A DNA stretch of 64,000 bases from Betaproteobacteria bacterium SCN1 (GCA_008923315.1 WBSF01000002.1:1-64000); one strand, 5' to 3'; numbered from the stretch's first letter, positions 11,224-20,117 are shown. Made by a program: numbers and translations. The notes: a model not told the origin generated them from the letters alone.

Positions 11224-12132
11224 ATGAAATTTACAATCTTTCAAGCATCCCGGCAGGGCGGACGCAAGAACAACGAGGACCGCGTCGCCTACTCCTACAG
11301 TCGGGACGCGTTGTTGATGGTCGTCGCCGACGGCATGGGGGGACACCTGCACGGCGAGATCGCTGCCCAGATCGCTGTGCAGACGCTGACCGATTATTTT
11401 CAGAAGCTGTCCCAGCCAAGGCTGGCCGATCCGCTGGCCTTTCTTTCCGACACGATCACGCGCGCGCACTATGCGATCAATGACTACGCGGTCGAACAGG
11501 ACCTGCTCGAGATTCCCCATACCACGGTGGTCGCCGCCATTGTCCAGGACAACACGGCCTACTGGGCACACGTCGGCGATTCGCGGCTCTATCTTTTCAG
11601 CGACGGCAGTCTGATCGCCCGCACCGAGGACCACACCGCCGTTGCCCAGCTCGTGCGCGACGGGCTCATCACCGAAGAGGAGGCGGGCCACCATCCCGAG
11701 CGCAACAAGGTGTCCAACTGCCTGGGCGGCTATGTAGTGCCGCAGGTCGAATGTGCCACTCCCATGCCGTTGCACGATGCCGATACGCTGCTGCTGTGCA
11801 CTGACGGCATCTGGGGCATGGTCAATGCTCCCGAGCTGTCGGCCCTGCTGCATGCCTACTCGCTGGAGGATGCCGTGCGTCATCTGATGGATCACGCCGA
11901 ATTCCGCGGCGGCGAACACGGCGACAATCTCAGCCTTGTGGCCATGACCTGGGGCGAAGCGCGGATGCCCAGCAAGGATGCCATTTCCACGCTGGCCCTG
12001 CCGTCCGGCGGCGTAACCACCCAGATCAATTCGATGCGCCCCATGCCGGGTATGCCGCTGGTTTCGGACGACGAAATCGAGCGCGCCATCGCCGAGATCC
12101 AGCAGGCCATCCAGAAGATTTCCAACAAGTAG
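11224..12132 (+). CDS. PP2C-family Ser/Thr protein phosphatase
   Basis: A 302-residue metal-dependent phosphatase. It has the PP2C metal motifs NNEDR at 16-20, ADGMGGH at 35-41, a central HVGDSRLYL, CTDGIWGMV and GDNLSLV near the catalytic-domain end, followed by a variable C-terminal tail of about 60 residues. The immediately upstream kinase gene (9-base gap) is the obvious partner. No membrane segment is seen, so both should act in the cytoplasm. Confidence 0.93.
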   Translation: MKFTIFQASRQGGRKNNEDRVAYSYSRDALLMVVADGMGGHLHGEIAAQIAVQTLTDYFQKLSQPRLADPLAFLSDTITRAHYAINDYAVEQDLLEIPHTTVVAAIVQDNTAYWAHVGDSRLYLFSDGSLIARTEDHTAVAQLVRDGLITEEEAGHHPERNKVSNCLGGYVVPQVECATPMPLHDADTLLLCTDGIWGMVNAPELSALLHAYSLEDAVRHLMDHAEFRGGEHGDNLSLVAMTWGEARMPSKDAISTLALPSGGVTTQINSMRPMPGMPLVSDDEIERAIAEIQQAIQKISNK

Positions 12133-12193
12133 GCAGCGACGTCCGTGCGGCGGGGCGCGGTAGAATCGCGCTTTGCCTTTTTCGAACGCCGCC

Positions 12194-12922
12194 ATGTCTG
12201 CCATCATCCGCCCCAGCGGCCGCGCACCGGATGCGCTGCGCGCCCTGTCGTTCACCCGCCGTTACACCAAGCATGCCGAGGGTTCGGTGCTCGTCGCCAT
12301 GGGCGACACCCGCGTGCTGTGCACGGCCAGCGTGCTGGAGAAGGTGCCGCCGCACAAGAAGGGCAGCGGCGAAGGCTGGGTGACCGCCGAGTACGGCATG
12401 CTGCCGCGCTCCACCCACACCCGTACCGACCGCGAGGCCGCGCGCGGCAAGCAGAGCGGCCGCACGCAGGAAATCCAGCGCTTGATTGGCCGCAGCCTGC
12501 GCGCCGTGGTCGACCTGAAGAAGCTTGGCGAACGCACGATCCATCTCGACTGCGACGTGCTGCAGGCCGACGGCGGCACCCGCTGCGCCAGCATATGCGG
12601 TGCCTGGGTTGCGGTGGCCGAAGCGGTTGCGGGCCTGCTTGCCGAAGGCAAGCTGAGCGAATCGCCGCTCGTCGACAGCGTGGCTGCGGTCTCCGTCGGC
12701 GTCTACCAGGGGGCGCCCGTGCTCGATCTCGACTACGCCGAGGATTCGGATTGCGACACCGACATGAACGTGGTGATGACCGGCAGCGGCGGCCTCGTCG
12801 AAGTGCAGGGCACGGCCGAAGGCACGCCGTTCTCGCGGCCGACGCTGGAAGCCCTGCTCGATCTGGCGACCGCGGGCATTGCGCAGATCGGCATGGCGCA
12901 GAAGGAGGCCCTGCAGGCATGA
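12194..12922 (+). CDS. rph: Ribonuclease PH
   Basis: RNase PH is a phosphorolytic 3'-5' exonuclease that trims tRNA 3' ends. The 242-residue protein starts at ATG 12194 with [16 protein letters not shown], then [58 protein letters not shown] (phosphate-binding arginines) and [12 protein letters not shown], all family hallmarks. A longer reading starting 21 bases upstream is possible but does not fit the family. The stop overlaps the rdgB start (ATGA). Confidence 0.96.
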   Translation: MSAIIRPSGRAPDALRALSFTRRYTKHAEGSVLVAMGDTRVLCTASVLEKVPPHKKGSGEGWVTAEYGMLPRSTHTRTDREAARGKQSGRTQEIQRLIGRSLRAVVDLKKLGERTIHLDCDVLQADGGTRCASICGAWVAVAEAVAGLLAEGKLSESPLVDSVAAVSVGVYQGAPVLDLDYAEDSDCDTDMNVVMTGSGGLVEVQGTAEGTPFSRPTLEALLDLATAGIAQIGMAQKEALQA

Positions 12923-13518
12923 GCAAACTCGTCATCGCTTCCGGTAACGCCGGCAAACTGCGCGAGATCGCGCGCATCCTCGCGCCGCTCGGTATCGAGG
13001 CCGTGCCGCAATCCGAATTCAAGGTGCCCGACTGTCCCGAGCCGCACGTCACTTTCGTCGAGAACTGCCTCGCCAAGGCGCGCCACGCCAGCCTGCACAG
13101 TGGCCTGCCGGCGCTGGCCGACGATTCCGGCATCTGCGTCGAGGCGCTGGGCGGTGCGCCGGGCGTGTTCTCCGCGCGCTACGCCGGCGAACCCAAGTCG
13201 GACCAGCGTAACAACGAAAAGCTCGTCGCCGCGCTGCAGGGGGTGGCCAACCGTCGCGCGCACTACACCTGCGTGATGGTCTTCGTGCGGCATCCGGACG
13301 ACCCCGAACCGGTGATCGCCGAGGGGCGCTGGTTCGGCGAAATCGTCGATACGCCCCGCGGGGCGAACGGCTTCGGCTACGATCCGTATTTCCTGCTGCC
13401 GGAATACGGCAAGACCGGCGCCGAGCTCGACGCGGACACCAAGAACGCGATCAGCCACCGCGGCCATGCGCTGCGCGATCTGGTCGACAAACTGAAGCGA
13501 CTCGAGCGGATTGGCTGA
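12919..13518 (+). CDS. rdgB: XTP/dITP pyrophosphatase (non-canonical purine NTPase)
   Basis: RdgB hydrolyses dITP, XTP and ITP to keep deaminated purines out of nucleic acids. The 199-residue protein starts ATG 12919, overlapping the rph stop. Motifs: [10 protein letters not shown] at 8-17 (substrate loop), the catalytic [25 protein letters not shown] segment given here only by key residues Asp-Asp-Ser-Gly, and [15 protein letters not shown] near the C-terminus. Conserved rph-rdgB-hemW order supports co-transcription. Confidence 0.95.
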   Translation: MSKLVIASGNAGKLREIARILAPLGIEAVPQSEFKVPDCPEPHVTFVENCLAKARHASLHSGLPALADDSGICVEALGGAPGVFSARYAGEPKSDQRNNEKLVAALQGVANRRAHYTCVMVFVRHPDDPEPVIAEGRWFGEIVDTPRGANGFGYDPYFLLPEYGKTGAELDADTKNAISHRGHALRDLVDKLKRLERIG

Positions 13519-14689
13519 ACACGTTGTCCGCTTGCGTACGGGCGGAGTGGACGTCGCGCCGCCGCTCACGCTCTACCTCCATCTGCCGTGGTGCGTGCGG
13601 AAGTGTCCCTATTGCGACTTCAACTCGCATGCCGCCGAGGCCATACCCGAAGCGGCTTACATCGATGCGCTGCTGGCCGACCTGGAATCGGCCCTGCCGG
13701 ACATCTGGGGGCGCAAGATCCACGCGGTATTCTTCGGCGGCGGTACGCCCAGTCTTTTTTCGCCCGAAGGCATCGACCGCATCCTGACCGGGGTGCGCAC
13801 ACTCACGCCGCTTTTGCCCGATGCCGAAATCACGCTGGAGGCCAATCCGGGCACGGCGGAGGCGGGACGTTTTGCCGGTTTCCGCGCGGCTGGCGTCACG
13901 CGTGTGTCGCTCGGCATCCAGAGTTTCGATCCGCGCCATCTTGCCGCGCTCGGCCGCATCCACGACGACCGCGAAGCGTATGCCGCGGCCGAGCTCGCAG
14001 CGACGCATTTCGAGACTTTCAATCTCGACCTGATGTATGCATTGCCCGGCCAGTCGCCCGGCGAAGCGCTGACCGACATCGAGACAGCCTTGCGTTTCGC
14101 GCCGCCGCATCTGTCCGCCTACCACCTCACGCTCGAACCCAACACGCCCTTCGGACACACGCCGCCGCCGGACCTGCCGGACAATGATGCGGCGGCCGAC
14201 ATGCAGCAGGCGATCGAGACGCGGCTGGCCGAGGCCGGAATGATGCACTACGAAACCTCGGCGTTCGCGCGGGCCGGCCACGTCTGCCGACACAATCTCA
14301 ATTACTGGCAGTTCGGCGATTACCTCGGTATCGGTGCCGGTGCGCACGGCAAGCTCTCGTTTCGGGACCGCATCGTGCGCCAGATGCGGGTCAAGCATCC
14401 GCAGCAGTACATGAAGGCGGTGGCGGCGCGTGCGCATGTTGCCGAAAGCCGTGTGCTCGCGCGTGGCGATCTGCCGTTCGAATTCATGATGAACGCGCTG
14501 CGCCTCAATGCGGGCGTGCCCGGCGCACTGTTCGAGGCGCGCACCGGTCTGCCCCTGGCGGTATGCGCGGATGCGCTGCGCCTCGCGCGCGAACGGGGCC
14601 TGCTGGAAGCGGACGCGGGCGCGCTGCGTCCGAGCGCCCGCGGCCAGCGCTTTCTCAATACGCTCTTGACCCTGTTTCTGGCCGATTGA
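13511..14689 (+). CDS. hemW: Radical SAM heme chaperone HemW
   Basis: HemW is a radical SAM protein that binds heme and is thought to deliver it to apo-cytochromes; it was long annotated as an oxygen-independent coproporphyrinogen oxidase. The 392-residue protein carries CVRKCPYCDF (Cys28, Cys32, Cys35) for the 4Fe-4S cluster and lacks the extra Cys of true HemN (C-x3-C-x2-C-x-C), which is why I call HemW. FFGGGTPSL and NLDLMYALPGQ follow. The start is TTG 13511, overlapping rdgB by 8 bases; a GTG 36 bases downstream is the alternative. Confidence 0.93.
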   Translation: MAEHVVRLRTGGVDVAPPLTLYLHLPWCVRKCPYCDFNSHAAEAIPEAAYIDALLADLESALPDIWGRKIHAVFFGGGTPSLFSPEGIDRILTGVRTLTPLLPDAEITLEANPGTAEAGRFAGFRAAGVTRVSLGIQSFDPRHLAALGRIHDDREAYAAAELAATHFETFNLDLMYALPGQSPGEALTDIETALRFAPPHLSAYHLTLEPNTPFGHTPPPDLPDNDAAADMQQAIETRLAEAGMMHYETSAFARAGHVCRHNLNYWQFGDYLGIGAGAHGKLSFRDRIVRQMRVKHPQQYMKAVAARAHVAESRVLARGDLPFEFMMNALRLNAGVPGALFEARTGLPLAVCADALRLARERGLLEADAGALRPSARGQRFLNTLLTLFLAD

Positions 14690-14788
14690 GCCCGGCGGGT
14701 GTGGCGGTTGTTGCCCGGGGCGTCGTCGCGGTAAGCTGAGCGCTTGTTCAACCGGCCGCCCGGCCGCCCATAATCCGAGGAGAATCCC

Positions 14789-15571
14789 ATGAAGGCCACA
14801 CTCGCCCTGTCCCTGCTGTTTTTCACGTCTTCCGCACTGGCCGCCATCGTTGGCAAGGATGTCAGCTACAAGGCGGGAGAAACGACGATGAAGGGGTTTC
14901 TGGCCTACGACGATGCCGTCAAGGGCAAGCGGGCCGGCGTGCTGGTGGTGCCGGAATGGTGGGGGGCCAACGATTACGCCCGCAAGCGGGCCCGCATGCT
15001 GGCCGAGGCCGGCTACGTCGCGCTGGTGGTCGACATGTACGGCAACGGCAAGGTGGCGAACAATCCCCAGGAAGCGGGCGCACTGGCCGGTGCCGTCAAC
15101 AAGGATCCGCAGCTGGCGCTGATCCGCTTCCAGGCGGCCGGAAAATTCCTCGACGGCCAGCCGAACGTCAGCAAGGGCGGCCTGGCCGCGCTGGGCTACT
15201 GCTTCGGCGGCGGGGTGGTGCTCAACATGGTGCGTGCAGGCGAACCGCTCAAGGCGGCAGCCAGTTTCCACGGCATCCTGGCGACCGACATTCCCGTCAA
15301 GCCGGGCAGCATCAAGACCAAGCTGCGCGTCTTTACCGGCGAGGCCGATCCGCTCGTGCCGCCCGAACAGGTCGAGGCCTTCAGGACGGAGATGGATCAC
15401 GCCAAGGCGGATTACATGCTTCTGAGCTATCCCGGCGTGAAGCACACGTTCACCAACCGCGAAGCGGACAGCTACGCGGCGCAGTTCGGTCTGCCGCTCA
15501 AGTACGACGCCGAGGCCGACAAGGATTCCTGGACGCGCACGCTGGAGCTGCTGAAAGCGACCTTCAACTGA
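14789..15571 (+). CDS. Exported dienelactone hydrolase family protein
   Basis: A 260-residue alpha/beta hydrolase with an N-terminal signal peptide (cleavage expected after residue 19, ALA). The body is a dienelactone hydrolase fold with the Cys-Asp-His triad: nucleophile Cys in GYCFGGG, Asp in GEADPLVPPEQV and His in GVKHTFTNR. PEWWGANDYARKRA is the usual family segment. Family members cleave dienelactones or small esters; here the export signal points to a periplasmic, substrate-unknown hydrolase. A GAGGAG-type Shine-Dalgarno (14778-14783) precedes the ATG. Its stop shares one base with the folE start. Confidence 0.88.
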   Translation: MKATLALSLLFFTSSALAAIVGKDVSYKAGETTMKGFLAYDDAVKGKRAGVLVVPEWWGANDYARKRARMLAEAGYVALVVDMYGNGKVANNPQEAGALAGAVNKDPQLALIRFQAAGKFLDGQPNVSKGGLAALGYCFGGGVVLNMVRAGEPLKAAASFHGILATDIPVKPGSIKTKLRVFTGEADPLVPPEQVEAFRTEMDHAKADYMLLSYPGVKHTFTNREADSYAAQFGLPLKYDAEADKDSWTRTLELLKATFN

Positions 15572-16224
15572 TGGCCGACGCCTGCGACCACGGTCACGAC
15601 GCCTGTCACGCGCCACCTGGCGAAGACACGCTCGGTATTCCGCAGACCGGTACATTCGATCCCGCCGCCTTCGAACGGGCAGTGAACGACATGCTGCGCG
15701 CCTGCGGCGTGGCGCCGGATTCGACGCACACCGGCCGCACCGCCGAGCGCGTGCGCGAACTGTGGCAGCGCCGCCTGCTCGGCGGTTACGCCATCGACCC
15801 GGCCGAAGCCCTGGGCACCGGTTTTGCCGACGACCGCGACGACATGGTCGTGGTGCGCGGCATCGCCGTGCATGGCGTATGTCCGCACCATCTCGTGCCG
15901 TTTCGCGGTGTGGCACATGTCGCTTATGTGCCGGGCGGGCGCCTGCACGGTTTCGGGCGTATCGCACGCATGGTCGATGCGATTGGTCACCGCTTCACCT
16001 ATCAGGAATGGATGACGCGCGATATCGCCGAGGCGCTGATGACGCACGGGCAGGCGCAGGGCGCCGCCTGCATCATCGAGGCCGAGCAGCTCTGCCTGCT
16101 GCTCGGTGAAGATCGGCGCGGCGACGAACGCGTGGTGACGCAGGCTTTCACCGGCTGCTTCCGGCAAAGCGATCAGCTGCGCAACGAATTCCTGCGTGCG
16201 ACGGCGCAACGCGAACTGCGTTAG
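15571..16224 (+). CDS. folE: GTP cyclohydrolase I
   Basis: FolE opens the GTP ring to 7,8-dihydroneopterin triphosphate, the first step of folate synthesis. The ATG at 15571 overlaps the preceding stop by one base and gives 217 residues. Zinc ligands are visible: Cys104 and His107 in GVCPHHLVPF, and the third Cys in AEQLCLLLG. The N-terminus has an unusual Cys/His-rich stretch (CDHGHDACH, residues 5-13) before the catalytic domain, possibly metal binding. Upstream in-frame sequence is only a shadow of the hydrolase gene. Confidence 0.94.
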   Translation: MADACDHGHDACHAPPGEDTLGIPQTGTFDPAAFERAVNDMLRACGVAPDSTHTGRTAERVRELWQRRLLGGYAIDPAEALGTGFADDRDDMVVVRGIAVHGVCPHHLVPFRGVAHVAYVPGGRLHGFGRIARMVDAIGHRFTYQEWMTRDIAEALMTHGQAQGAACIIEAEQLCLLLGEDRRGDERVVTQAFTGCFRQSDQLRNEFLRATAQRELR

Positions 16225-16246
16225 CCGGATGGTGGCTGATTGCCGC

Positions 16247-16813
16247 ATGGTGCGCGCCATGACATACGCGCTGCTCTGTCTGATGTTGCTGGCGCCGGGC
16301 GTGGCGCGGGCGCAGGAGACGTCGGGCTGGCTCAGGGAGCCGCTGCCTGCCGCGTCGATCCATCTGGCCGAACCGGATGCGGACGAAATCGTCGTCGTGA
16401 TCAACGACAACGCCCTGGGCGGCAATCATGCCGGACTGTTCGCCGGAAACCTGCTGATCGATCCGGCGGGCAGTTATATGGGCATGCGCGAACGCGACAA
16501 GGCGTGGCCCGGCCCGAGCCTGGCCGACTATGCGCACTACCAGACCACGGATGGGCCGAAGGTGCGGTTCTATCGTTTCCGGCCCGATACGCAGACATTC
16601 AAGACGATCGCATCGCGCATGCGCGATGCGGGGCCCACGCCACCGCTCTTCTGCGCGGTCACGGTCCAGAATCTGCTGGCGGGCCTTGCGCCCTTCCCCG
16701 GTATCGAATCCGTCGGATTTACCACGCCGAGCGCGCTGGGCAGGCGTCTCGACACACTGGTGCGGCAGGGTGGGACGGGCGAATGCCAGCGGCTCGACGG
16801 CACGCCCTGCTGA
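16247..16813 (+). CDS. Exported protein, possible permuted NlpC/P60-like cysteine hydrolase
   Basis: I do not recognise this as a named family. From ATG 16247 it has 188 residues with a signal peptide (MVRAMTYALLCLMLLAPGVARA, cleavage near 22); an ATG at 16259 is equally possible. The mature part has NHAGLFAG with His61 followed by LLIDPAGSY, and 75 residues later a Cys in LFCAVTVQNLL (Cys136). A His-Gly strand before the Cys helix is the order seen in circularly permuted NlpC/P60 proteins, so a periplasmic cysteine hydrolase is a reasonable guess, not a demonstration. It follows folE by 22 bases. Confidence 0.65.
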   Translation: MVRAMTYALLCLMLLAPGVARAQETSGWLREPLPAASIHLAEPDADEIVVVINDNALGGNHAGLFAGNLLIDPAGSYMGMRERDKAWPGPSLADYAHYQTTDGPKVRFYRFRPDTQTFKTIASRMRDAGPTPPLFCAVTVQNLLAGLAPFPGIESVGFTTPSALGRRLDTLVRQGGTGECQRLDGTPC

Positions 16814-16879
16814 AAATGCGACCGGCCGGCCGGGCACACGGGGTACCATGCCGCATGCAATCGATATCCGCAAACAGCG

Positions 16880-17359
16880 ATGCCGGCTACCGGTGACGAG
16901 TCGCGCCGGCCGCGCACGCTGATCCTGCCGCCCGCGCCCTATGCGGCGGCAATGCTGGCAGGCTGGTGGCTCGACCGGCACGTGAAGCCCCTGCCCTGGG
17001 ACGACGGTGCGGCCTCGCAGATGCTCGGCTGGCTCTGGGTGGCGGCGGGCCTGGGACTGTTTGTCTGGACGCTCTGGACTTTTCGCCGTCATCGCACCAC
17101 GGTCAATCCCTACGCGGGCGCATCGCAGCTCTGCACGGAAGGCCCCTTCCGTTTCAGCCGCAATCCGATCTACCTGGGCGACTGGCTGCTGCTGGCGGGT
17201 GTGGCGCTGCTGCTCAATTCGCTGTGGCCGCTGATCTTTGCGCCGTTCGTCTGGCTGGCGCTTCGCTACGGTGTGATCCGGCACGAGGAAGCCCATCTCG
17301 AAGCGAAATTCGGCGACGCCTACCGGACCTACCGGGCGCGCGTCCGGCGCTGGCTGTAA
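16880..17359 (+). CDS. Isoprenylcysteine methyltransferase-like membrane protein
   Basis: A 159-residue membrane protein with about four hydrophobic helices and the C-terminal signature of the ICMT/PEMT superfamily: GPFRFSRNPIYLG, then a hydrophobic pair of helices, and HEEAHLEAKFGDAYRTY with an RRWL end. Family members methylate isoprenylcysteine or lipids using SAM; the bacterial substrate is not known. It ends 3 bases before the 3' end of the convergent tatD. Confidence 0.85.
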   Translation: MPATGDESRRPRTLILPPAPYAAAMLAGWWLDRHVKPLPWDDGAASQMLGWLWVAAGLGLFVWTLWTFRRHRTTVNPYAGASQLCTEGPFRFSRNPIYLGDWLLLAGVALLLNSLWPLIFAPFVWLALRYGVIRHEEAHLEAKFGDAYRTYRARVRRWL

Positions 17360-17362
17360 GTC

Positions 17363-18148
17363 TCAGGCGTCGGTCAGGCGCAACACCCGGCGCGCGTTGG
17401 CCGTTGTGGTCCGTGCGACGGTTTCCACGTCGAGCTCCCGCAGCCTGGCGAGCGCGGCGGCGATGCGCGGCAATTCGCCAGGCGCGTTGCGCCCGCGGCC
17501 GATCCACACCGGCGGTATGTCCGGACTGTCGGTTTCCAGCACGATGGCGTCGAGCGGAAGCTCGGCTGCCAGCCGGCGCAGATGATGCGCGCGCGGCCAG
17601 GTGAAGGCGCCGCCGAAACCGAGCCTGAAGCCCAGTTTGATGAACGCCGCCGCCTGTTGCGCACTGCCGTTGAAAGCGTGCGCGATGCCGCCCGGCACGC
17701 GGATCCGGCGCAGGTGTTTGAGCAGGAGATCGCTCGATTTGCGGCAATGCAGCAGCACCGGCAGATCGTGATCGCGCGCGATCTTCAATTGTTCGGCATA
17801 AAAGTGTTCCTGCGCGGCGACGTCGAGCCCGCGCACGAACAGATCGAGCCCGATCTCGCCGACCGCGACGGGACGCTGCGCCGCGATGCGGGCGCGCAAG
17901 GCGTCGAGATCGTCTTGCGCATGTGCGGCGACGTACATGGGATGCAGGCCCCAGGCGGGCAGGCAGCCGGAGTAGTGGGCGCAAACGGTGGCCACGGCGT
18001 CGAAATTCGTGCGCGCGACGCTCGGGACGATCTGGACATCCACGCCGGCGGCGCGCGCGCGCGCGTATTCGGTGTCGCGGTCGGCGTCGAATTCGGCCGC
18101 GTCGAAATGGCTGTGGGTGTCGATGAAAGACGGTATTGCCGGAGTCAT
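17363..18148 (-). CDS. tatD: TatD family metal-dependent hydrolase
   Basis: TatD enzymes are TIM-barrel DNases/3'-5' exonucleases. The 261-residue protein has the metal-binding set in order: DTHSHFDAAEFD at 10-21, VGEIGLD (Glu), VLLHCRKSSDLLL (His), IAHAFNGS (His) and LETDSPD near the C-terminus. Either TatD itself or a paralogue such as YcfH is possible; a single gene cannot decide. It is convergent with the upstream methyltransferase gene and lies 64 bases after the Bax-inhibitor gene, separated by a terminator. Confidence 0.9.
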   Translation of the reverse strand: MTPAIPSFIDTHSHFDAAEFDADRDTEYARARAAGVDVQIVPSVARTNFDAVATVCAHYSGCLPAWGLHPMYVAAHAQDDLDALRARIAAQRPVAVGEIGLDLFVRGLDVAAQEHFYAEQLKIARDHDLPVLLHCRKSSDLLLKHLRRIRVPGGIAHAFNGSAQQAAAFIKLGFRLGFGGAFTWPRAHHLRRLAAELPLDAIVLETDSPDIPPVWIGRGRNAPGELPRIAAALARLRELDVETVARTTTANARRVLRLTDA

Positions 18149-18160
18149 CGACGGTCGCGC

Positions 18161-18190
18161 AAAAAGGAACGGCGCCGCAGGGGCGCCGTT
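18161..18190 (-). terminator. Rho-independent terminator after the Bax-inhibitor gene
   Basis: A 9-bp perfect stem (AACGGCGCC at 18168-18176 with GGCGCCGTT at 18182-18190) with a 5-base loop. On the minus strand it is followed by a run of five T (18165-18161). It lies 23 bases past the stop of the gene ending at 18213 and separates it from tatD. Confidence 0.8.
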
Positions 18191-18212
18191 TCAGGGGTGG
18201 AGCTCACCGCGC

Positions 18213-18878
18213 TCAGTCGTTGCTGGCGAAGCCCAGCAGGTGCAGCAGGCTGGTGAAGAGGTTGAAAATCGATACGAACAGCGTGACGGTCGCCATGATG
18301 TAGTTGGTCTCGCCGCCGTGGATGATGTTGCTGGTCTCGTAGAGGATGAGGCCGGACATCAGCAGCACGAACATTGCGGACACCGCCAGCGACAGGCCGG
18401 GCAATTCGAAGAAGACCGCGCCCAGACCGGCGAGGAAGGCCACCAGGATGCCGACCATCAGGAAACCGCCCATGAAGCTGAAATCCTTGCGGGTCGTCAT
18501 CGCGTAAGCCGACAGGCCGAGGAAGATCGCGGCGGTGCCGCCCATTGCCATCATCACCACCTGCTCGCCGTTGGGCAGGGCGAGGTAGGCGTTGAGGATC
18601 GGGCCCAGGGTATAGCCCATGAAGCCGGTCAGGGCGAACACGAACAGCAGGCCCAGGCCGCTGTCGCGGAATTTGGTGGTGAGGAAGAGCAGGCCGAAAT
18701 AGCCCACCAGCGTGATGATGACGCCGGGGTAGGGCAGGTTCATCGACATCGACAGGCCGGCCGTCAGGGCGGCGAAGGCCAGCGTCATCGACAGCAGCAT
18801 GTAAGTGTTCTTGACGACCTTGTTGGTCGACGGGGCTACAGCGGTGCTGCGGCCGAGGGTGGTGACTTGCGGGTTCAT
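18213..18878 (-). CDS. Bax inhibitor-1 / YccA family membrane protein
   Basis: A 221-residue inner-membrane protein with about seven hydrophobic helices. It matches the BI-1 family: an N-terminal cytoplasmic segment, NTYMLLSMTLAF, the LTGFMGYTLGPI segment after helix three, and a C-terminal ETSNIIHGGETNYIMATVTLF with the family Asn and Glu positions. E. coli YccA inhibits FtsH; YbhL is the other relative. The start is ATG 18878, chosen because an excellent AAGGAGG lies 5-6 bases upstream; an in-frame start 42 bases earlier has none. Confidence 0.9.
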   Translation of the reverse strand: MNPQVTTLGRSTAVAPSTNKVVKNTYMLLSMTLAFAALTAGLSMSMNLPYPGVIITLVGYFGLLFLTTKFRDSGLGLLFVFALTGFMGYTLGPILNAYLALPNGEQVVMMAMGGTAAIFLGLSAYAMTTRKDFSFMGGFLMVGILVAFLAGLGAVFFELPGLSLAVSAMFVLLMSGLILYETSNIIHGGETNYIMATVTLFVSIFNLFTSLLHLLGFASND

Positions 18879-19005
18879 CTGTCCTCCTTGCTCAGGATTG
18901 AATGGCACTACTGTGCGCATAGAGTGGCATTGCGGCGCCCAGGTTCCCGAATCTGCGGGCAGTCCACAGCATACCGCGATGTGGCCGCGCAGGCCAGCCG
19001 CCCCC

Positions 19006-19353
19006 TTAGGGTTTGGGCTTGCCGATCCCGTCGGGCCCGGGGCCGGCGGCCGGCGGCACCGGTGCGAGGGATTTCACGCCGAGGTGCAGCGCGGCCTTGG
19101 CGAGCAGATGCGCGGATACCGGGGCGGTCATGAACAGGAACAGCGTGACCAGGATCTCGTGCAGGCTGAGTGTGTGGTGCGTGCTGAAGTAGACGGACGA
19201 GGCGACCAGCAGGCAGCCGACGCCCAGGGTGGTCGCCTTGGTCGGCCCGTGCAGCCGGGTATAGAAATCGCGCAGGCGCAGCAGGCCGAGCGAGCCGACG
19301 AAGGTGAACCCGGCGCCGGTGAGGACGAGGAGGGAGAGCAGGATGTCCAGCAT
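19006..19353 (-). CDS. mrpG: Mrp Na+/H+ antiporter subunit G
   Basis: Last gene of the Mrp operon. MrpG is a small three-helix subunit needed for complex assembly. The 115-residue protein has GSLGLLRLRDFYTRLHGPTKATTLG, with the key R-L-R-D-x-x-T-R-L-H segment typical of the family, and LVTLFLFMTAPVSAH. A Pro/Gly-rich tail follows. It starts 9 bases after mrpF. Confidence 0.92.
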   Translation of the reverse strand: MLDILLSLLVLTGAGFTFVGSLGLLRLRDFYTRLHGPTKATTLGVGCLLVASSVYFSTHHTLSLHEILVTLFLFMTAPVSAHLLAKAALHLGVKSLAPVPPAAGPGPDGIGKPKP

Positions 19354-19362
19354 GGTGTCCGC

Positions 19363-19632
19363 CTATTCGATGATGTCGCCGCGCAGCAGGTATTTGCACA
19401 GTGCGACCGTGCCGACGAAGCCCATCATCGCGATCAGCAGGGCCGCTTCGAAATAGATGGGATTGCCGAGATCGATCCCGAGCAGCACCAGCAGCGCGAC
19501 CGTGTTCACGTACAGCGTGTCGAGACCGAGAATGCGGTCCGGCGCATTCGGACCGACGATCAGGCGGATGAAACTGAACAGGAAGGCGAACGCGACCAGC
19601 GCGTAGGCGATGGGGATGACGGTATTCAGCAT
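19363..19632 (-). CDS. mrpF: Mrp Na+/H+ antiporter subunit F
   Basis: An 89-residue three-helix subunit. The family core is visible: FIRLIVGPNAPDRILGLDTL and a last helix ending ALCKYLLRGDIIE. The start ATG at 19632 overlaps the end of mrpE by 7 bases, pointing to translational coupling. Upstream in-frame sequence is only a shadow of mrpE. Confidence 0.92.
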   Translation of the reverse strand: MLNTVIPIAYALVAFAFLFSFIRLIVGPNAPDRILGLDTLYVNTVALLVLLGIDLGNPIYFEAALLIAMMGFVGTVALCKYLLRGDIIE

Positions 19633-20117
19633 GATTCGAAAATCGCCTTCAGGGGCGCCTCGTAACGGTGCTTGATTTCGGCCACCATCGTTGTCGCGTC
19701 CCCGGTGTCGAGGCTGTGCACGATGAGGCTCCGGTGGTCTTCGCTCAGCAGTACCGATACGGTGCCGGGCGTGAGCGAAATGGTGTTTGCCAGCAGGCTG
19801 ATCGCGAGGTCGGTCCTGAGTTCCAGCGGCACGGTGACAAAGGCCGGGCGCAGGCTGGCGGGGCGGCCCAGGATCAGCCGGGCGACGCGAAAGCTGCCCA
19901 GCACGATGTCGTAGACGACCACCGCAACGTAACGCAACAGGGTGGGAAGATTGCGAATGCAGACCGATTGCGGCCACAGGGAGGCTGTGGCAAAGGGAAT
20001 CAGCCAGCCGAGCAGCAGACCCAGCATCAGATGGCCGGCGGTGAAGGTGTTCACCAGCAGCAGCCACAGCGCGGCCAGCACCAGCGTGAGAACGGGATGC
20101 GGCAGCAGGCGTTTCAC
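19626..20117 (-). CDS. mrpE: Mrp Na+/H+ antiporter subunit E
   Basis: A 163-residue subunit with two N-terminal membrane helices and a cytoplasmic alpha/beta domain. Family marks: VVVYDIVLGSFRVARLIL, LRTDLAISLLANTISLTPGT and the LIVHSLDTGD strand. It starts with GTG 20117, overlapping the mrpD stop as GTGA. MrpE is required for full antiport activity in characterised systems. Confidence 0.92.
   Translation of the reverse strand: MKRLLPHPVLTLVLAALWLLLVNTFTAGHLMLGLLLGWLIPFATASLWPQSVCIRNLPTLLRYVAVVVYDIVLGSFRVARLILGRPASLRPAFVTVPLELRTDLAISLLANTISLTPGTVSVLLSEDHRSLIVHSLDTGDATTMVAEIKHRYEAPLKAIFESC

Noticed and set aside
13451..15967. Minus-strand open frame of 838 codons
   Set aside because: Antisense to hemW, the dienelactone hydrolase and folE; composition typical of a GC-driven shadow.
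18895..18945. TGGCAC...TGC resembling a sigma-54 promoter
   Set aside because: Spacing and the GC element fit poorly, and it points along the plus strand while the adjacent genes run on the minus strand.
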